From Saprospiraceae bacterium UBA3362 (GTDB taxonomy: Bacteria; Bacteroidota; Bacteroidia; Chitinophagales; Saprospiraceae), in contig DEQQ01000105.1 of assembly GCA_002360455.1 (NCBI GenBank), positions 1 through 25,707 of the forward strand: a stretch of 25,707 nucleotides of DNA. Direction: 5' to 3'. The position numbers and the translations under genes were made by a program. The notes beneath the pieces are model-generated. The model made no database searches and had not been told where the DNA came from. It was given only the letters and a program-made list of their open reading frames with translations. Below, in pieces: positions 25,555-25,707 of this stretch. Numbering within the stretch: the stretch's first letter is position 1; each line of letters starts with the position of its first letter.

Positions 25555-25707
25555 TACTCCATGCAATAATAACGGTACAACATCAAATTCAACTGACGAT
25601 TGGTTTACTGTTATGCTAACCGGAAATATAAGCATGGGCAGTGGAAACTATGTAGTAAAAATGGGAACCTATACAAGTCCAATTACTCCAAGCGGAAGTC
25701 AAATTGT
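25436..25707 (+). CDS. Modular adhesin, 3' fragment, continuing past the window
   Basis: After the second apparent frameshift the reading returns to the frame of the 24011 start: TNLIIYTATDGNGCPANLCC, then RIRTQACAFCSASVSQID, then a further module Y (CNNNGTTSNSTDDWFTVML, YVVKMGTYTS). It is open to the window edge at 25707. With the two earlier pieces it forms one long repeat-built exported protein of unknown total length. The first and last frames agree, so the two indels (one missing, one extra base) compensate. Confidence 0.6.
25562..25707 (+). repeat. Module Y, copy 3 (cut by window edge)
   Basis: Encodes CNNNGT..DDWFTVML and YVVKMGTYTS in the frame of the 3' fragment. It shows that module Y repeats within the second adhesin. 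Confidence 0.72.

Overview
The window looks like a chromosomal stretch from an AT-rich Bacteroidota member, probably a Saprospiria-like lineage. The grounds are: C-terminal type IX secretion (T9SS) sorting domains; SdrD_B-like and Peptidase_S74 surface proteins; an ECF sigma/anti-sigma/TPR-CHAT cluster; two-component-propeller lipoproteins; and -7 elements of the Bacteroidota form TAnnTTTG with little sign of Shine-Dalgarno sites. No rRNA, tRNA, CRISPR array or intact insertion sequence was seen.

Layout. (1) 1-402, minus: start of a secreted serine beta-lactamase-family hydrolase, cut by the window edge. (2) 958-5469, plus: ECF sigma factor, membrane anti-sigma factor and exported TPR-CHAT caspase-like protease, apparently one operon. 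(3) 5874-10747, plus: surface proteins, namely a tail-fibre-like protein with an S74 chaperone domain, a small T9SS-sorted protein and a plant-type LRR protein with a T9SS domain. (4) 11009-12785, minus: a two-component-propeller lipoprotein followed by a decayed DUF2130 gene. (5) 13383-19871, plus: five tightly packed genes. Two paralogous pairs, each a copper-amine-oxidase-like protein plus a secreted propeller-like protein, flank a MauG/cytochrome c peroxidase-type di-heme lipoprotein. (6) 20472-25707, plus: two modular SdrD_B-like/repeat adhesins separated by a strong terminator. The second carries two apparent frameshifts and runs off the window.

The most interesting region is (5). The large proteins show the order of copper amine oxidase domains and the topaquinone-site context (N-Y-N-Y, then EFYxDG), but the His-x-His copper pair and the third His appear to be missing. 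An exported di-heme enzyme of the class that makes protein-derived quinone/tryptophan cofactors (MauG, MbnH) sits between the two copies. I infer an uncharacterised periplasmic or surface system in which the di-heme enzyme may oxidise or mature the amine-oxidase-like partners, with the propeller-like proteins as subunits. This is a hypothesis from motif reading and gene order, not from any search.

A second notable system is the sigma/anti-sigma/TPR-CHAT operon. It suggests control of an ECF sigma factor by a caspase-like protease, loosely analogous to the TPR-CHAT/Csx30/sigma arrangement of type III-E CRISPR, but without CRISPR and with an exported protease.
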